From the NCBI GenBank assembly GCA_015680685.1, contig MNCI01010443.1, positions 535,483 through 599,482 on the forward strand: a DNA stretch of 64,000 nt, read 5' to 3'. The DNA comes from Gnetum montanum. Lineage: Eukaryota > Streptophyta > Gnetopsida > Gnetales > Gnetaceae. The stretch's first letter is position 1; each line of letters begins with the position of its first letter. The position numbers were made by a program, and so were the translations under genes. The notes under the pieces are model-generated. The model saw only the letters and a program-made list of their open reading frames with translations. It did not search any database and was not told where the DNA came from. Shown piece after piece: positions 22,201 to 33,766 of the stretch.

Positions 22201-23075
22201 TTCGTTTGCTGTTGTGTTGCCGGGTTGGCCCAGTGTCTCGTCGTAGGGTACGGGGCGAAGATTTGTGGGAGCATGGTTACGGTATGCTGCTGAGTTGGCG
22301 GGGGCAGGAATACTTCGGGACGAGTTGATGGTATAGTGTGAGTTCGTACGTGGGGGATGAAATGGGGGACGGTGGCCACCAGGCCGGCCGCCAGAATGTT
22401 AATTACATGCTGCGACGGGATCACCCCCACGTTATGGTGCAGCTGCATTTGCAACCCAGAAGGCTGTGCGTTTGCCTGTTGCGACCCAGACAGCTGCGCA
22501 TTGGCCTGAGGGGGAACTAGGATGTGCGCTTGCATGGTCATGGCCGAGTCCAGAGAAGCCGCTTCTCCGTTGAAGGGGAACGACGGATTCACATATGTGT
22601 GAGGCGTCAATGTATGGAACGAATGTTCCGACATGGCCGCAAATTCGTCCTCTGCTTTTGCTTCTTCCGCACGCCCAGGCTCTACCGCAGGTTGTGAGGC
22701 CTGGCCTCTAGCCATGATCAGCTGGGAGATGAGTTTGTTTTGGTACTCGGTCAAGGGGATTATATCGTGGGCCGCTGGTTTGAAATCGTAACCCCCTCGA
22801 TGGAGCGCCTCAAAGTTTCGTTTTGCCTCAAGCTCGGCTCGGCTGAGAGCCAACCTCGCTTGGATCTTAACGCAAATGAAGTTGTAGTCTTCAGGGGTTA
22901 TGACCGTGAAGATAGGATCTTTCCCCTGAAGCCTTAATGAACGGCGCAAGGGTCCCTGAGGACCGGTTGCACCGGGGGCTGGCCCTATGGTCACTGTCGG
23001 GTTCACGGGTGCGACACCCGGATCGACAGTGGTCATGGCGGTTGTAGCTGTTGTGTTTGAATAGTAAGAATCCAT
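19263..23075 (-). pseudogene. E2 gag-protease polyprotein
   Basis: One continuous frame of about 1270 codons, broken only by TAG at 21999-22001 and 21471-21473 (the latter is Gln in KFIQ of E4). I chose the Met at 23075 (MDSYYSNTT) because E4 gag starts with a similar MNTTNTT; an upstream Met at 23138 is in frame. The order is: N-terminal region (LRRSLRLQGKD, YNFICVKIQARLAL), a Pro/Gln-rich linker, the capsid-like core (DFYQDDPINPAVP to RALPHSSISTLEELL), a basic linker and a knuckle-like CDYHQMCGHDTDYC. The protease has its active site in HVDDGAAANVVPY and the late motif NLILGRSWL. It should build the particle and cut the polyproteins. It ends 640 bases from the converging antisense gene. Confidence 0.9.
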
Positions 23076-23298
23076 GGATCGATGATGAAAAATGACTGAA
23101 TATCGAATCTGAAAGAAAGAAAGGTTGGCAAACAGCACAAAAGGCTTTCTACCCTACCAGATTTCAAAGAAATCGTCTTTGCGACCGATCTACACCACAC
23201 GATTGACCTTAGACCTCCCTAGAGGTATTACGTCTATGGCCTAGGGTATAGATCTCTAAACAGGGTTACCCGAACTATTCGGATCGGAGCCTGAGGGC

Positions 23299-23314
23299 CC
23301 TCCTTCTAGCTCCA
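23299..23314 (-). promoter_or_regulatory. E2 primer binding site candidate
   Basis: TGGAGCTAGAAGGAGG on the sense strand, six bases inside the 5' LTR. E3 and E4 have TGGCGCTAGAAGGAGG at the same place. I did not assign the tRNA. Confidence 0.7.
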
Positions 23315-24148
23315 GAAAACTGTAACGACGGAAAACGTCGGCAGCTGGAAATACCGACCGATATTCCGGCGTACACAGTTTTAGCCACGGATCCGCGCGA
23401 GGGCTATGCTGGAAAAATGAATCCGCGGCGCCCTGAACGGTCTTGTCGATCAGACAGGGACTTACGGGTCAGTAAAAGCGGTGAAGATTACGGATTTTTG
23501 CGTGACGTGATTTGTTGCGAGAGATCGTAAAACGGGGAGACAACGACGTAGATGAATCGCTACGAAGATAACGCTAAAACGCCGTAAAGATGCTAACCGG
23601 GAGAGAAAAAAACAAGTAGATGTCGCAAAGATCAAAGATCTATGTTTCAATGCTGGATCAGATGTATACTTGCGTGTATATTACGTTACAATGGGAGAAA
23701 ACCCCCAACAACTGGATACAAAATGAGTGCAAAACAACAAGAAAACTGTGTGTACAGAAATCTGATCTACCTTGTAGACCCAAAGCCTAGGTGCAGGAAT
23801 GGTCAAGCTCTGAGGTCTATTGATCTTTTGAACGATAGAACCTGCTAACTGGGCGAGACGACTCTGCAATTCCCGTTCTGCTTCTTTGCTTCGGGTAGAT
23901 CTGCTGTTAGGACTCAGGAGTGCTGTGTTCTGTTTCTGCTAACAGATCGTGTTTGCAGCGATTACCAAAAGGTTGCTCTTGTTTCTCTGCTCAAGGCGAT
24001 GAGTGTTCCCTTGCTCAGAAAATGCTCTTGTCCTCTTGATCTGCTGTCAACAAAAAGCGATAAGTGCTCTGGTGCTCTGGTTTGTCAACTTGTCAACTTG
24101 CTCCTTTTTCTTCCAAAATCCCCCCCCTTGTGTATTTGTTAGGCGGGG

Positions 24149-24156
24149 TATTTATA
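24149..24156 (-). promoter_or_regulatory. E2 LTR TATA box (5' LTR)
   Basis: TATAAATA on the - strand, the copy expected to drive full-length E2 RNA. Confidence 0.7.
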
Positions 24157-24401
24157 GGCCGCGACACGCGCAACCATGATGATGTGGGCCCGAATGTCGC
24201 GGATCCTGTTGGCGCGATTCTTTTAAGTCGAACTGCAACTATGCACAACACGCTCATCGAACTGCGACTACGCACAACATGCTCGTTTGCGTGCTGTGCG
24301 TGTAAAGAGCAGGCCCATGGGCATGTCTCGGCTGTGTTTGCGCTCATTCACTTTGTGTTGCATGTATGAATGCACTGACGTAAAAATAATGAGTTCAAGA
24401 T

Positions 24402-24928
24402 CGTTTTACGCTCACCACGCAGCTGTGCGTGGGAAAGCGTAAATGTAACGTACGCTCACTACGCAGCCGTGCGTGGTGAAGCGTAAATCAAGATTTAACT
24501 TACGTTCATCACACAACTGCGCGTGATGAAGCGTAAATAATGCATAACTTACGCTTACCATGCAGCGGCGCGTGGTGGAGCGTAAGGAGTGTGCAACTTG
24601 GATCATGACCCACGCACTGGTACGCACCACCGCGTAACGAGCGTAAAGGCCACTTATGTATGCGCTGCAAGAAAAGAGTGCCGGCTCATCATGCCTCTCT
24701 GGATTTTGCCTTCAACTGTTTTGGAGCTTATTACGCTCATCACGCTGCTGTGCGTGATAGTGCATAAACTTGTCCTTGAACAAATTCGCCTTTAGCTGTC
24801 TCGGAGCTTATTACGCTCATCACGCTACCGTGCGTGATGGAGCGTAAACTCGTCCTTAGCCAAATTCGTCATTAACTGTCTTGGAGCCTATTACGCTCAT
24901 CACGCTGCCGTGCGTGATAGAGCGTAAA
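24402..24928. repeat. Inverted-repeat units with TTACGC/GCGTAA arms in the E2 5' LTR
   Basis: Same seven units as at 8488-9012, with a few arm mutations, for example one unit reading GTGCATAAAC where the other LTR reads GAGCGTAAAC. Confidence 0.8.
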
Positions 24929-25014
24929 CTCGTCCTTAGACAAATTCGAGGCGCGTTCTTGCTCAAATTACGAATCTTCGCCTGAGGTCGACCCGTAATT
25001 TTCACGGTGTTTCA

Positions 25015-25019
25015 ACTAC
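25015..25019. repeat. Target site duplication ACTAC, right of E2
   Basis: Second copy of the 5-bp duplication; the E1 integrase frame resumes here. Confidence 0.92.
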
Positions 25020-25794
25020 CATCGAGTACTTTACAAAGTGGGTAGAGGCTATCCCCCTTAGGAAGACTACATCCCAATAGGTTTGCCACTTTATCCTAGT
25101 CAACATAGTAATAAGGTTTGGTCTTTCCATGACTATTGTGATAGACAATAGGCCATAGTTTAGTAGTGCGGAAACCAAAACTATTTGCAACAACCTTGGC
25201 ATCAAGCAATCCTTTTCGTTGCCATACTTACTATAAGAAAATAGTTAGGTGGAGGGAACAAACAAGGCCATCATCAATTTGCTCAAAAAGATTCTTAGTA
25301 GTAGCAAGAGGCGATGGTATGAACAAATCCTCTATGTGCTGTGGGCTTATCATACGATGTGTAGAACAACCACAAGTAAGACTCCCTACAATCTTGTTTA
25401 CGGATTTGAAGTAGTATTACCTCTTGAATTGGAGATACCATCACTTTGGATGATCCTTTCAAGCATCGTGAACGAAGCCTAGAACAACGAGTCAAGGATC
25501 ATTGACCTTGACTCTATAGAGGAAGAGCATGCCCAAACACTTGGCTATATTGAATGGTACCACGACAAGCAGTAGCAAAAGCATCGTTCCAATCTATATT
25601 AACGATTGATCAAAAAAGGAGACCTAGTCCTCAAAGCTATTCGTGAACATGTAAACAAGTTCTCAGCAAACTAGGAAGGTCCATTCATAGTCATGAAAGC
25701 TTATGAGAACGAGGCCTTCAAATTGGCTGATATGGATTGCAAAGAGTTTACAAATCCTGTGAACCACTTGTACCTCAAGCCATACTACATCTGA
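25015..25794 (+). pseudogene. E1 pol: rest of the integrase, after the E2 insertion
   Basis: Continues HSFIITT with IEYFTKWVEAIPLRKTTSQ. The second catalytic Asp is in a damaged VIDN and the Glu in VEGTNKAIINLLKK. The C-terminal domain reads KGDLVLKAIREHVNKFSAN and ends LKPYYI before a TGA at 25792-25794. Several TAG/TAA stops stand where other copies have Gln or Trp, e.g. TAG after TTSQ and after FSAN. Small changes also break the frame near 25210-25250. Confidence 0.88.
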
Positions 25795-25799
25795 TACAA

Positions 25800-26215
25800 G
25801 GTAAGGTAAGCAGATAGTCTACTATGACTATAAACTGACACAAATAGTCTGCTATGACTATAAACTGGTACATATAGTCCGTTATGACTATAAACTGGCA
25901 CAGATCATCTACTATGACGTAAAATTGGCAAAGAACATCCACTATGACTATAAATTGGAAAAGCAAGTTCGCTATGACTACAAACTGGCACAACAAGTCC
26001 TTGGGCTATGACATAAAATTGGCACCCATAGTACAATCTGCTATGACGTTAAAATGGCCCATCCACTATCTGCTACGATGATAAACTAGCACAATAGTCT
26101 GCTGCGACCTTAAACTAGCATAGTAGTCTACTAGGACCTTAAACTAGCACATCATTGTCTGCTAGGACCTTAAACCAGTACATTTGATGGTCTACCAAGA
26201 TCTTAAACTGGGTTC
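25800..26215 (+). repeat. Covarying hairpin-TAAACTGG repeats, E1 pol/PPT spacer
   Basis: About 13 units. Early ones use AGTC/GACT stems followed by TATAAACTGG. Later ones use GTC/GAC or ATC/GAT stems followed by TTAAACTAGCA. The loop is usually TGCTA or TACTA. Confidence 0.8.
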
Positions 26216-26541
26216 ATAGCATAAGGTTCTCAGCTCACACCCATGACCCTACAAACAAGCAAGTGTGCATAGTGCCAACTTTCTAGATAACATGGGGTGG
26301 GACATTGTAGTTCTAGAATGTAGTTCATGTTGCCAAGGAAACACCTTCTGGAATACATGTAGTGCCATTGCTCCTAGCATCTTGTTGATCCTCCGGAGAT
26401 GTCATCTGACATCTTGCTGATCGTTCGGAGCTACTGCTACCACCACTAGTCATCATGGTAGTAGCTTCTATTGTGAGTGCCTGCTGCTGGAGTCCCAACA
26501 CCATTATGACCTAGCCACAAAGTTTCTACCCTCCAACCCTC
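26216..26541. other. E1 3' noncoding region (left half), no gene seen
   Basis: No family feature or convincing ORF. It continues at 58670 beyond the E3 insertion. Confidence 0.6.
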
Positions 26542-26546
26542 ACTAT
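26542..26546. repeat. Target site duplication ACTAT, left of E3
   Basis: ACTAT precedes the E3 LTR TGTACCGTCC and is repeated at 58665-58669. Confidence 0.9.
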
Positions 26547-28016
26547 TGTACCGTCCGAAATCATCGGTCTCTGGCTAGAATGAAATAGAAACCTGGAGAT
26601 CTCTGGACACGCATAGAAGATCCTACCTTCACTTGAGGGCAAGCTAGAATTACGAAGGCAGAGTACCTTGGATGGTCTGCACGGGGATCAGACAAGGATT
26701 TCCCCGAACGTACACCGATATGCTATATGCTGGGCTATATGTAAACGGCATAATGAATGTAAAATGGAGTGTAAATGTACAAGAGCGTAAATAGTAAACA
26801 TGCAACAATGAATGAAAAACTGTAATAGATTTCAGTAGAGAAATGTAGCAATATTATTGTGAAATGAGAGTTACAATGCACTAGTCTAACGCAGTTGTGA
26901 CTCTGACACAAGGCGGATGAATAGCCCCGGTGAATGCAGGGATCACTGTATGCTAGGTTCAACTGCAGGCACGATGTAAAAGTTGTATGCTCAGCCTGCA
27001 GGGTCGGGATCTAGCGTACAGGGTTTTTGCTTTGGTTTCTTAGCGTCTCTGGTTTTTTTTTCTGGTTTTTTGCTCAAAATTTCCCAACCCCTTTCTCATG
27101 AAAAATTGGGATTTTTATACGAGTTTTGACGTTAGGCACGGGTTTGAGAGGGGATGATTAGCTGTGGAGTGCTGGACTTTCGGGTTGGGTGACATGTTGT
27201 GCATTGACTGAGTACAAAAGAATGAAATTTTACAAGTGTACAGCGTATCGCACGCTAGCGTATACTACTGTACGCTGGCGTATACCGCTATACACCAGCA
27301 TATACGTGTTGACCTCGGCGTACAGACCTGATTGAAGCAAAAGAAGTCCTTCAGCCTTCAGATTTGAATTCGTATGCCATGAAGATTTTGTCTGTAGACC
27401 TTCAACTTGGTTGACCTTGATTTAACATGTTTTTGAAGAGTTTTGATTGGTGTGCGTTGTGCAAGCTGGGCGTACACTTTACATATGCCAAGCGTATACG
27501 ATGGGTGTATACGTTGTATCTGCTAGGTGTATATGCTGGGCGTATACGTTGCATACTCAACGTATGAACCCAAAAATGCATGATGTTAGCATCTGATGAC
27601 TGCTCTGTTCATGTGAGTTGATGCCTTGTGCCAAATCTTACTCTGAAGTGCTGTTTCCATGCCGTCTTCGGGGATTGCATGCCGGGCGTATACGTCAGTC
27701 ACACATGCTGAGCGTACATGTGAGGTGTGTACGCTGGGCGGGTATGCTGGGCGTATACGCTGTGAATGGATGCTAGGCGTATACGCTAAGAATGCATACT
27801 TAGTGATGATTAAGTATTTTGAGCTCCGAAGTTTCCATGTTTGATAGCAGATGTTGTCGTGGTCGTCGGCGGGTCCTAGGGAACTGCTCCTCGTTGAGTC
27901 CAACTCAGCTTGATGCTGTCTGTGGGCCCCTCAAGCTTTAGTCATGTCGGAGAACGTCATGACTTAGCTTGATTCTTGTTGGAAAAGTACTAAGCTCAGA
28001 ATTTTATGGTGTTTCA
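26547..28016 (-). repeat. E3 3' LTR
   Basis: Reads TGAAACACCATAAAATT to GGACGGTACA on the sense strand. The U3 has many partly decayed copies of the word GCGTATACGC (27240-27800). The TATA box is at 27112-27119. No gene inside. Confidence 0.93.
27112..27119 (-). promoter_or_regulatory. E3 LTR TATA box (3' LTR)
   Basis: TATAAAAA on the - strand in the context TCGTATAAAAATCCC. Confidence 0.6.
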
Positions 28017-28084
28017 TTGGCCCCTCTTTGTTGACGCTTGGAGGAATCGACTTGAGAAGCGTCGACAAAGAAGTACAAAACACC
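28017..28084 (-). promoter_or_regulatory. E3 polypurine tract within a two-tier stem
   Basis: PPT AAAGAGGGGCCAA (28029-28017). The inner stem CTTTGTCGACGCTT (28070-28057) pairs with AAGCGTCAACAAAG (28039-28026), with one G-U pair. The outer arm GGTGTTTT (28084-28077) pairs with GAAACACC at the LTR start (28015-28008), also with one G-U pair. Confidence 0.8.
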
Positions 28085-28985
28085 ACAAGCAACTTAATAG
28101 AGACATTGTCCTGCGCCACCTGGGTAGACATTATCGTACCGTGTTCAGTAGTACATAGGATTGAGAAAGGGAAATTTGTATTTGATAGGGAAATGGAAAT
28201 TGTTGGTATTGGTAACCAATGAAGGGCTCATGGCGTGATGAAAGGGATGTCGGGGTATGTATGCGGATCATGCTTATCTTCGTGGGATCAAAACATGATG
28301 TGTACATCCTTTGGTGGTACAAGACTCTTGCTTAGTGTTCAAGAGGGCTTGTTGGCAAAACCAAAGCCACGTGATGATGTGTTGTGTTCTTTGGAGGAAC
28401 AGGGCCCTTGTTTAATGTTTAGGGGGAACCTGTTGGTGGAGAGCCAAAGCCATGCAACAGGATGTTTCTTGATTATTCTAGACATGAGCATTTTCTTTCG
28501 AGGTAACTGCATGTTTTTTGGTGTTCTTATGCTCATTCTCAAATGCCATGTCGTGGGTTGCAATTGCCTAAAGGTGGCATAGTATGTATGCAATGGTATG
28601 TTCAATGTTTTGGGCTATACTGGGTGTGCCCAGGATGTAACGAAGTAGGAGATGTTGAGGGATAGGTGGGACATGTAACGGGAGATGTACTAGTGAATGG
28701 CTTGATTTAGTCTTGCCATGTGTGTTGTGAACAACGTCTCACCTTGCTGCTTATGACAAAGTGCATTCTTGTACGAACAACTCTGAGTGTCATCCTACAA
28801 ACACAACTCCAAGAAGATAAGAAAACCATGAGTGAGTAAGAAAGCTTAGACTTAAACAGCTACTGATGAAACAAAGGCATCGGATGAGATTTCAGGCACT
28901 GTATACGAATGTCAGCAATGTTGGTAGGATCGGTTGATGGCGAGCGATGCAGTGGCTCTGATGAAGTTGGGATGCAGCCAAAGAT
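28085..28985. other. E3 3' noncoding region, no gene seen
   Basis: Open frames here (for example 28235-28582) have no family features. Related text occurs in the same place in E4 (50250-50430), so it is element noncoding DNA. Confidence 0.6.
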
Positions 28986-28989
28986 CGAG

Positions 28990-29385
28990 GTACCAGAGGG
29001 AAAATTACCAGTTTATAGTCATAGCTGACTATCATGGGTTAGTTTTATGTCATGACCCATTGGACATTTCCTGTTTAGCGTCGTGGTGGACGGTACATCG
29101 CTAGTTTCTAGTCTTGGTGGACCGGGAAGAGGCAAACCAGTTTATAGTCTTAGAGGACTTTGGTGAATGTGATTGTGGCAGTTTACTATGGTACTAGATG
29201 GGTGCTAGTTTATTGTCTTTGCAGACATTTTGTGGTATCAGTTTACCATCATGATGCTAGGACGAGTTGTTGTATCAGTTTACCATCGTGATTCTAGGAT
29301 GAGCTGTGGTATTAGTTTACCATCATGATTCCAGGACGAGCTGTGGTATCAGTTTACCATCGTGATTCCAGGATGAGCACGTACC
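28990..29385 (-). repeat. Hairpin-TAAACTGG repeats, E3 pol/PPT spacer
   Basis: About ten units. Some have the AGTC/GACT stem with TATAAACTGG. A subset forms a longer unit with CTGGAATCATGATGGTAAAC in sense orientation, repeated four times (29235-29375). Confidence 0.75.
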
Positions 29386-29396
29386 TAAGCCTATAC

Positions 29397-30560
29397 TCAA
29401 ATGTGGAATGGTTTCAAGAATGAGTGATTAGTCAGATTTGCAAGCTCATTCCCTTCCATATCAGCCAACTTGAATGCTCCGTTGTCGTATGCTTTGGTGA
29501 CCAAGTAGGGCCCTTCCCAGTTGGCTGAGAATTTGTCCGGGTGTTCCTGAATGGTTTTAAGTACAAGGTCTCCTTCCTTGATAGGGTGCTTATGAATGTC
29601 GTGCCGATGGCATTGCCATTGTTGTTTTTGGTACCATTCAATCTGATCAAGTGCACGTATGCATTCCTCCTCCACCGAGTCCAAGTCAATGATGCGTAGG
29701 CCATTTTTTTGCCCTTCCTTGAGGAGTCTAGAAAGTGTGATCCTTAAAGATGGTACCTACAATTCCAAGGGTAAAATAGCTTTTGAACCATAAACAAGAC
29801 TATATGGATTTTTACCTGTTGAAGTCCGATGCGTAGTACGATAAGCCCACAGTGCGTATACCAGCTACTCGTGCCATCTTTTCTTGGTTTGGGTAAGCAT
29901 CTTTTTAAGTACTGTAATGATGGTTTTATTTATGGCCTCAGCTTGCCCATTTCTTTGAGGGTAGTAAGGGGATGAAAATGAGTTTTTGATCCCCATACTT
30001 TCATAGAAAGTTTTGGTTTCAGCATTGCTGAATTGTGGCCCATTATCGGTGATGATGGTCATGGGGATGCCAAAACGGGTCATATTGTTTTCAAGAATGA
30101 AGTTGCATACGTGTTTAGATGTGGTTTTTCGAAGGGGAACAGCTTCTACCCACTTCGTGAAATACTCTGTCACGGTTATGATGAAGCTATGCCCTGCGGA
30201 AGATGAGGGTGTTATTGGTCCGATAAGGTCCAACCTCCACTTTTGAAAGGGCCATGTGATTTGTGCTGTATGCAACTCATTTGGTGGGACATGGATCAGA
30301 TTACTCTGTTTTTGACAGACACTACACGTTTTAGCCTTGAAGAGACAATCATACTCCATGTGTGGCCAATAATAGCCTAAGCATCCTATTTTCATTGCCA
30401 TTTCTTTAGGTGCTATGTGTCCTCCGCATAATCCATCATGTACTTGCTCAACGATGGTTTGGGCATCAGCACTACTAACGCATGTTAGGAGTATTTCTTC
30501 GTAGGATCGATAGCACAATATGTCCCATACCAGTGTATATTGTCGAGAATGCTTTCGTAC
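29397..30560 (-). pseudogene. E3 pol: integrase
   Basis: Zinc domain HDGLCGGHIAPKE and CSVCQKQ. Core with WRLDLIGPITPSSS, where the first Asp is kept but the usual Gly is Arg, then TDNGPQFSN and NGQAEAINK. The C-terminal domain has KEGDLVLKTIQEHPDKFSANW and ends LKPFHI with TGA. The main frame (30974-29865) covers the second RNase H through the core. A break between 29865 and 29705 separates the C-terminal part. The enzyme would have been complete before this damage. Confidence 0.9.
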
Positions 30561-31745
30561 CGCATCTTTCTGTGCATTCGTTAGATGTCGCGGTCTTTCA
30601 CTGTGTAGAAGGTACTCTTTTATGTCATCATACCATGCTACCACATGTGTTGTACTAACGGATGCAATTGGTAATGTATCGAGAGTATCAATTACAGGTT
30701 TAGCACAACTGATTATGGAGCTTGGCAACATATGAAACATGTCAGGTGATATGTTTAGTGCTAGTGTGGCCAGTGCGTCTGCAATGGTATTATCGTTTCT
30801 GGAGACATGTTGTACGTCCATGTTTTCGAATTGCTTCATTAAGTGTTTGGCTAAGTCACAGTATGGTTGTAAATGTTGCGCTTTGCATGTATAAATATCT
30901 GTGACTTGGTTCAAAACCAGTTGTGAATCTCCTCTGACCACTAGTCGTGTGATGTTTGAAGCTTGTGCTGCCATGAGACCTCTAAGGAGACCCTCGTATT
31001 CTGCTATGTTGTTGGTACAGTGAAAGTCGAAACGATAAGCAAAGGATCAGATCTCTCTGGAGGGATAGGTGATGACGGTGGTAGCACTTCCCCCTTGAGA
31101 GGTGGATGCTCCATCAAAGTTCAAAACAACATCATAGTCATTAGGTACTATGTCTATTGCACTCACATTTTCATCAGGGAACTCTGGCTCTATCGTTGCT
31201 TGATCATGTGTTGGTGACCCAGTCATTTGATTTGCTATGGCTTGACCCTTAACTGATGATTATGCTATGTAGTGTAGGTCAAACTCAACTATCATGGCTT
31301 TCCAATGGGCTATTCTACTTGACTCGTAAATGTTTCCTGTGATGGCTTTGAGCACATTATACTTGCAGATTATATTGACTTGGTTATGGAAGAGGTAATG
31401 TCGCCATTGTTTTAAGGAAAAGACCAGGGCTAGACATGACCTCTTCACCTCGTTATACTTCTTCTCATGGGCTACTAATGCATGGCTTAAGTAATAGACA
31501 GGAAGTTCGGTTCCATCATCTTATTTTTGGCAAAGCAAGGATGCGATTGACGAGTCTGAAGTGGCAAGGTATATGTAAAATGGTTTATCATTTTGAGGTG
31601 GATAAACTGTAGGTAGTTGAACAAGTGCTATTTTAATGTTGTCAAATGCTTCCTGGCACTGTGGAGTCCATTCAAAATGGACTTTCTTACATAGCAAGTG
31701 GTTCATAGGTGTCAACTTATCCGTTAGTTTTTCTATGAAACACCT
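30561..31745 (-). pseudogene. E3 pol: RT thumb, RNase H and archaeal-type RNase H
   Basis: Thumb MNHLLCKKVHFEWTPQC, RNase H FYIYLATSDSSIASLL and YYLSHALVAHEKKYNEVKRS, second RNase H LNFDGASTSQGG, NNIAEYEGLLRGL, HVSRNDNTIADALA. Stops include TAA at 31263 (Gln in E4 YIAQSSVK), TAA near 31520 and TGA near 31051 (Arg in E4). All but one are single C-to-T changes. Confidence 0.9.
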
Positions 31746-32858
31746 GATGAACTATATTCTACCTTGTAGGCCTCAGAGTTTGGTAAGGTTGCTAGGTGGT
31801 TTTAAGTTTGTTATGGCCTTAACTTTATTGGGGTCTACTCATATTCCTACTTCCGAGGCTATGAATCCAAGCATTTTTCCTGTTTTGACTTCAAAGACAC
31901 ATTTCTTTGTGTTAAGCCTCAACTCATATTTTAAACAACGCTTTAGTACCAAGTCAAGACCTTGTACGTGTTGTTCTGATGTCTTCAATTTAACCACGAT
32001 ATCATCCACATAGTCATTGAGTGAGTGCAGCATGTAATCACTAAAAATAAATGTCATTGCCCTTTGATATGTGGCCCCAGCGTTCTTGAGACCGAAGGGC
32101 ATCATTGTATAACAAAAGGTACCCCATGATGTCATAAAGGTTGTCCGGAGCTGATGATCTAGGTTAATGCGTATCTGGTTATATCCTGAGAAACCATCCA
32201 TAAAAGATAAAAAGGTGTGTCTAGCGGTTGAGTCAACAAGTTAATCGATGTTGGGTAGGGGAAAATCATCTTTTATGGTTGTGACATTGAGATCCCGGAA
32301 GTCAATGCATAAGCGAATGCTTCCGTTCTTCTTCGGGACAATGACCATGTTGGATACCCAATCGACATAATCGATAGCCTGAATGAAACCTGCCTGATAA
32401 AGTTTGGTGATCTCATTGCAAACAGCCAATGCTACCTCAAGTTTAACCTTTCGTGCCTTTTGTTTTACTGGCCTCAATTTTGGATCAAGGATAATATTGT
32501 GCTAGACGATTCGAGGATCTAACCCGGGCATGTCAGTGTAAGACCAAGTGAATGCTTTTATGTTGTCTCGAAGCACATATTCTATGTCTTTGGCCAGTGG
32601 AGGTTGCAATAGTGTACTTAATTTTAATATTTTAATTTCACCATCAGGCATAGCGATGGGGGTTTCAGTCAATGGGTCTTTAGTGATACTATCGGCTTCT
32701 ATGTTGAGAGATTTTGTCATACCTTTGTAGCTATCTAGCGTTTGTTGTGTTGAGGCTATGATTGTGTCATCAGTTGATGTACCTAAGCTGATGAAATTTA
32801 TGTTGATTTCTCTTGTGATCTTTCCATATGGTCCATCGATGATCAATGGTGTGGACAA
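31746..32858 (-). pseudogene. E3 pol: N-terminal region and reverse transcriptase
   Basis: Starts with PLIIDGPYGKITREI, then the family text DNIKAFTWSYTDMPG, fingers WVSNMVIVPKKNGS and CIDFRDLN, palm FMDGFSGYNQIRINLDH, PFGLKNAGATYQRAM and the catalytic box in LNDYVDDIVVK (near 32010). Breaks: TAG at 32502 and TAA near 32242 where E4 has Gln, and TGA near 31837 where E4 has Arg. This is the most readable full RT in the window. Confidence 0.92.
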
Positions 32859-32974
32859 ATGCTGACAATCCCCAATAAACAGAGGGCAGAATGAGCTAAT
32901 AGGTGTTGTTCCGTGTTCCTTGGCAACATAAATCGTGCGTACATGTACGATGGTGGTTTATCATCGCACTGAGA

Positions 32975-33215
32975 CGCATGGCAGTTTAAGGCCTTATCGG
33001 GCTGTGCATGGCAGTTTAAGGCCTTATCGGGCCGTGCATGGTAGTTTAAGGCCTTATCGGGTCGTGTGTGCACCAAATATGGTAGTTTAAGGCCTTACTG
33101 GGCCGTGTGTGGCAGTTTAAGGCCATACCGGGCCATATGTGGTAGTTTAAGGCCTTACCAGGCCGCGTGTGGGCTATATGTGGCAGTTTAAGGCCTTACC
33201 AGGACGGAGTGTGTG
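32975..33215 (-). repeat. Hairpin-TTAAACTGCC repeats, E3 aORF/pol spacer
   Basis: Seven or eight units of about 32 bases, in sense orientation GGCCCGATAAGGCCTTAAAC then TGCCATGCAC. The GGCC/GGCC stem is nearly invariant here. Confidence 0.85.
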
Positions 33216-33439
33216 ATTTGACGATGCCAGTTGTCGTACGATTTGCTTCAGAGAGTTTGCGTCAAAACGTTCAGAGTGGGCATCCGAAGTTGGTTTATGA
33301 GGGAATTAGCATGTGATAGTGTTCATTTTATTTTATATATTTTTTTGTATTTTGCATTTTGAATAATTTTTAAATAAAATCAATAAAATATTCATTGAAA
33401 TCAAAGGCAGCAGCAGTAGCAGCGGGGTCTATGTGGTAC

Positions 33440-33447
33440 TATATATA
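33440..33447 (+). promoter_or_regulatory. TATA box of the E3 antisense gene
   Basis: TATATATA about 290 bases upstream of the ATG at 33732. E4 has its box about 285 bases upstream of the matching ATG. The leader between holds many GCGTAAGCGTAA-like words. Confidence 0.6.
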
Positions 33448-33766
33448 GCATTGGGCTGTCAGTTGTCAGAGGCACCATGAACTTGAAGCAAACCAGAGCA
33501 TGAGCGTAAACCTCAGCGTAAGCGTAAGCGTAAACTTCAGTGTAAGTGTAGAAACTCAAACCCTAGCATAAATGTAGAGCGTAGAGGCTCAAACTTTGGT
33601 GTAAGTGTGAGCGTAGATGCTCAAACTCAGCGTGAGCATGGAGGCTCCAACTTCGATGTACAGGATTTAGTTCAGCGTGTGGATTTAAACCCTAGCGTAA
33701 ACGCATCAGTTTCAGCGTGCAGGATGCCGAAATGGGCAAGGGAAAGGAGGTAGAAGGCCAGGGGAG

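Larger units (their letters stand above)
7404..25014 (-). mobile_element. E2: giant (17.6 kb) Tat-like element with both LTRs, sense strand -
   Basis: E2 is bounded by LTRs of 1695 and 1694 bases, which read TGAAACACC...TTACA on the sense strand, and by ACTAC duplications. In sense order it contains 5' LTR, PBS, gag-protease (23075-19263), hairpin repeats, the antisense gene (14519-18623 on +), an N gap, RT-RNase H-aRNase H-integrase (13363-10685), hairpin repeats, PPT and 3' LTR. The LTRs differ by only a few percent by eye, mostly transitions. It is the youngest-looking and most GC-rich element here. Its sense frames have no frameshift, only TAG codons. Confidence 0.95.
23321..25014 (-). 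repeat. E2 5' LTR
   Basis: Pair of 7404-9098, with the same ends, the same seven inverted-repeat units and the same TATA position. Differences by eye are a few per hundred bases, mostly C/T and G/A. Confidence 0.95.

Noticed and set aside
10685-23075. Reassigned genetic code with TAG (and TAA) read as Gln
   Set aside because: In E2 all internal stops are TAG, often at Gln sites. But E2 pol ends in TAG exactly where E1, E3 and E4 end in TGA, the E3 and E4 antisense genes end at the same place with TAA and TAG, and older copies also have TGA at Arg and TAG at Trp. Deamination explains all of this more simply.
28235-28582. 115-residue frame in the E3 3' region, possible gene
   Set aside because: No family motif, and the E4 equivalent (50250-50433) is fragmentary. 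It is treated as noncoding DNA.
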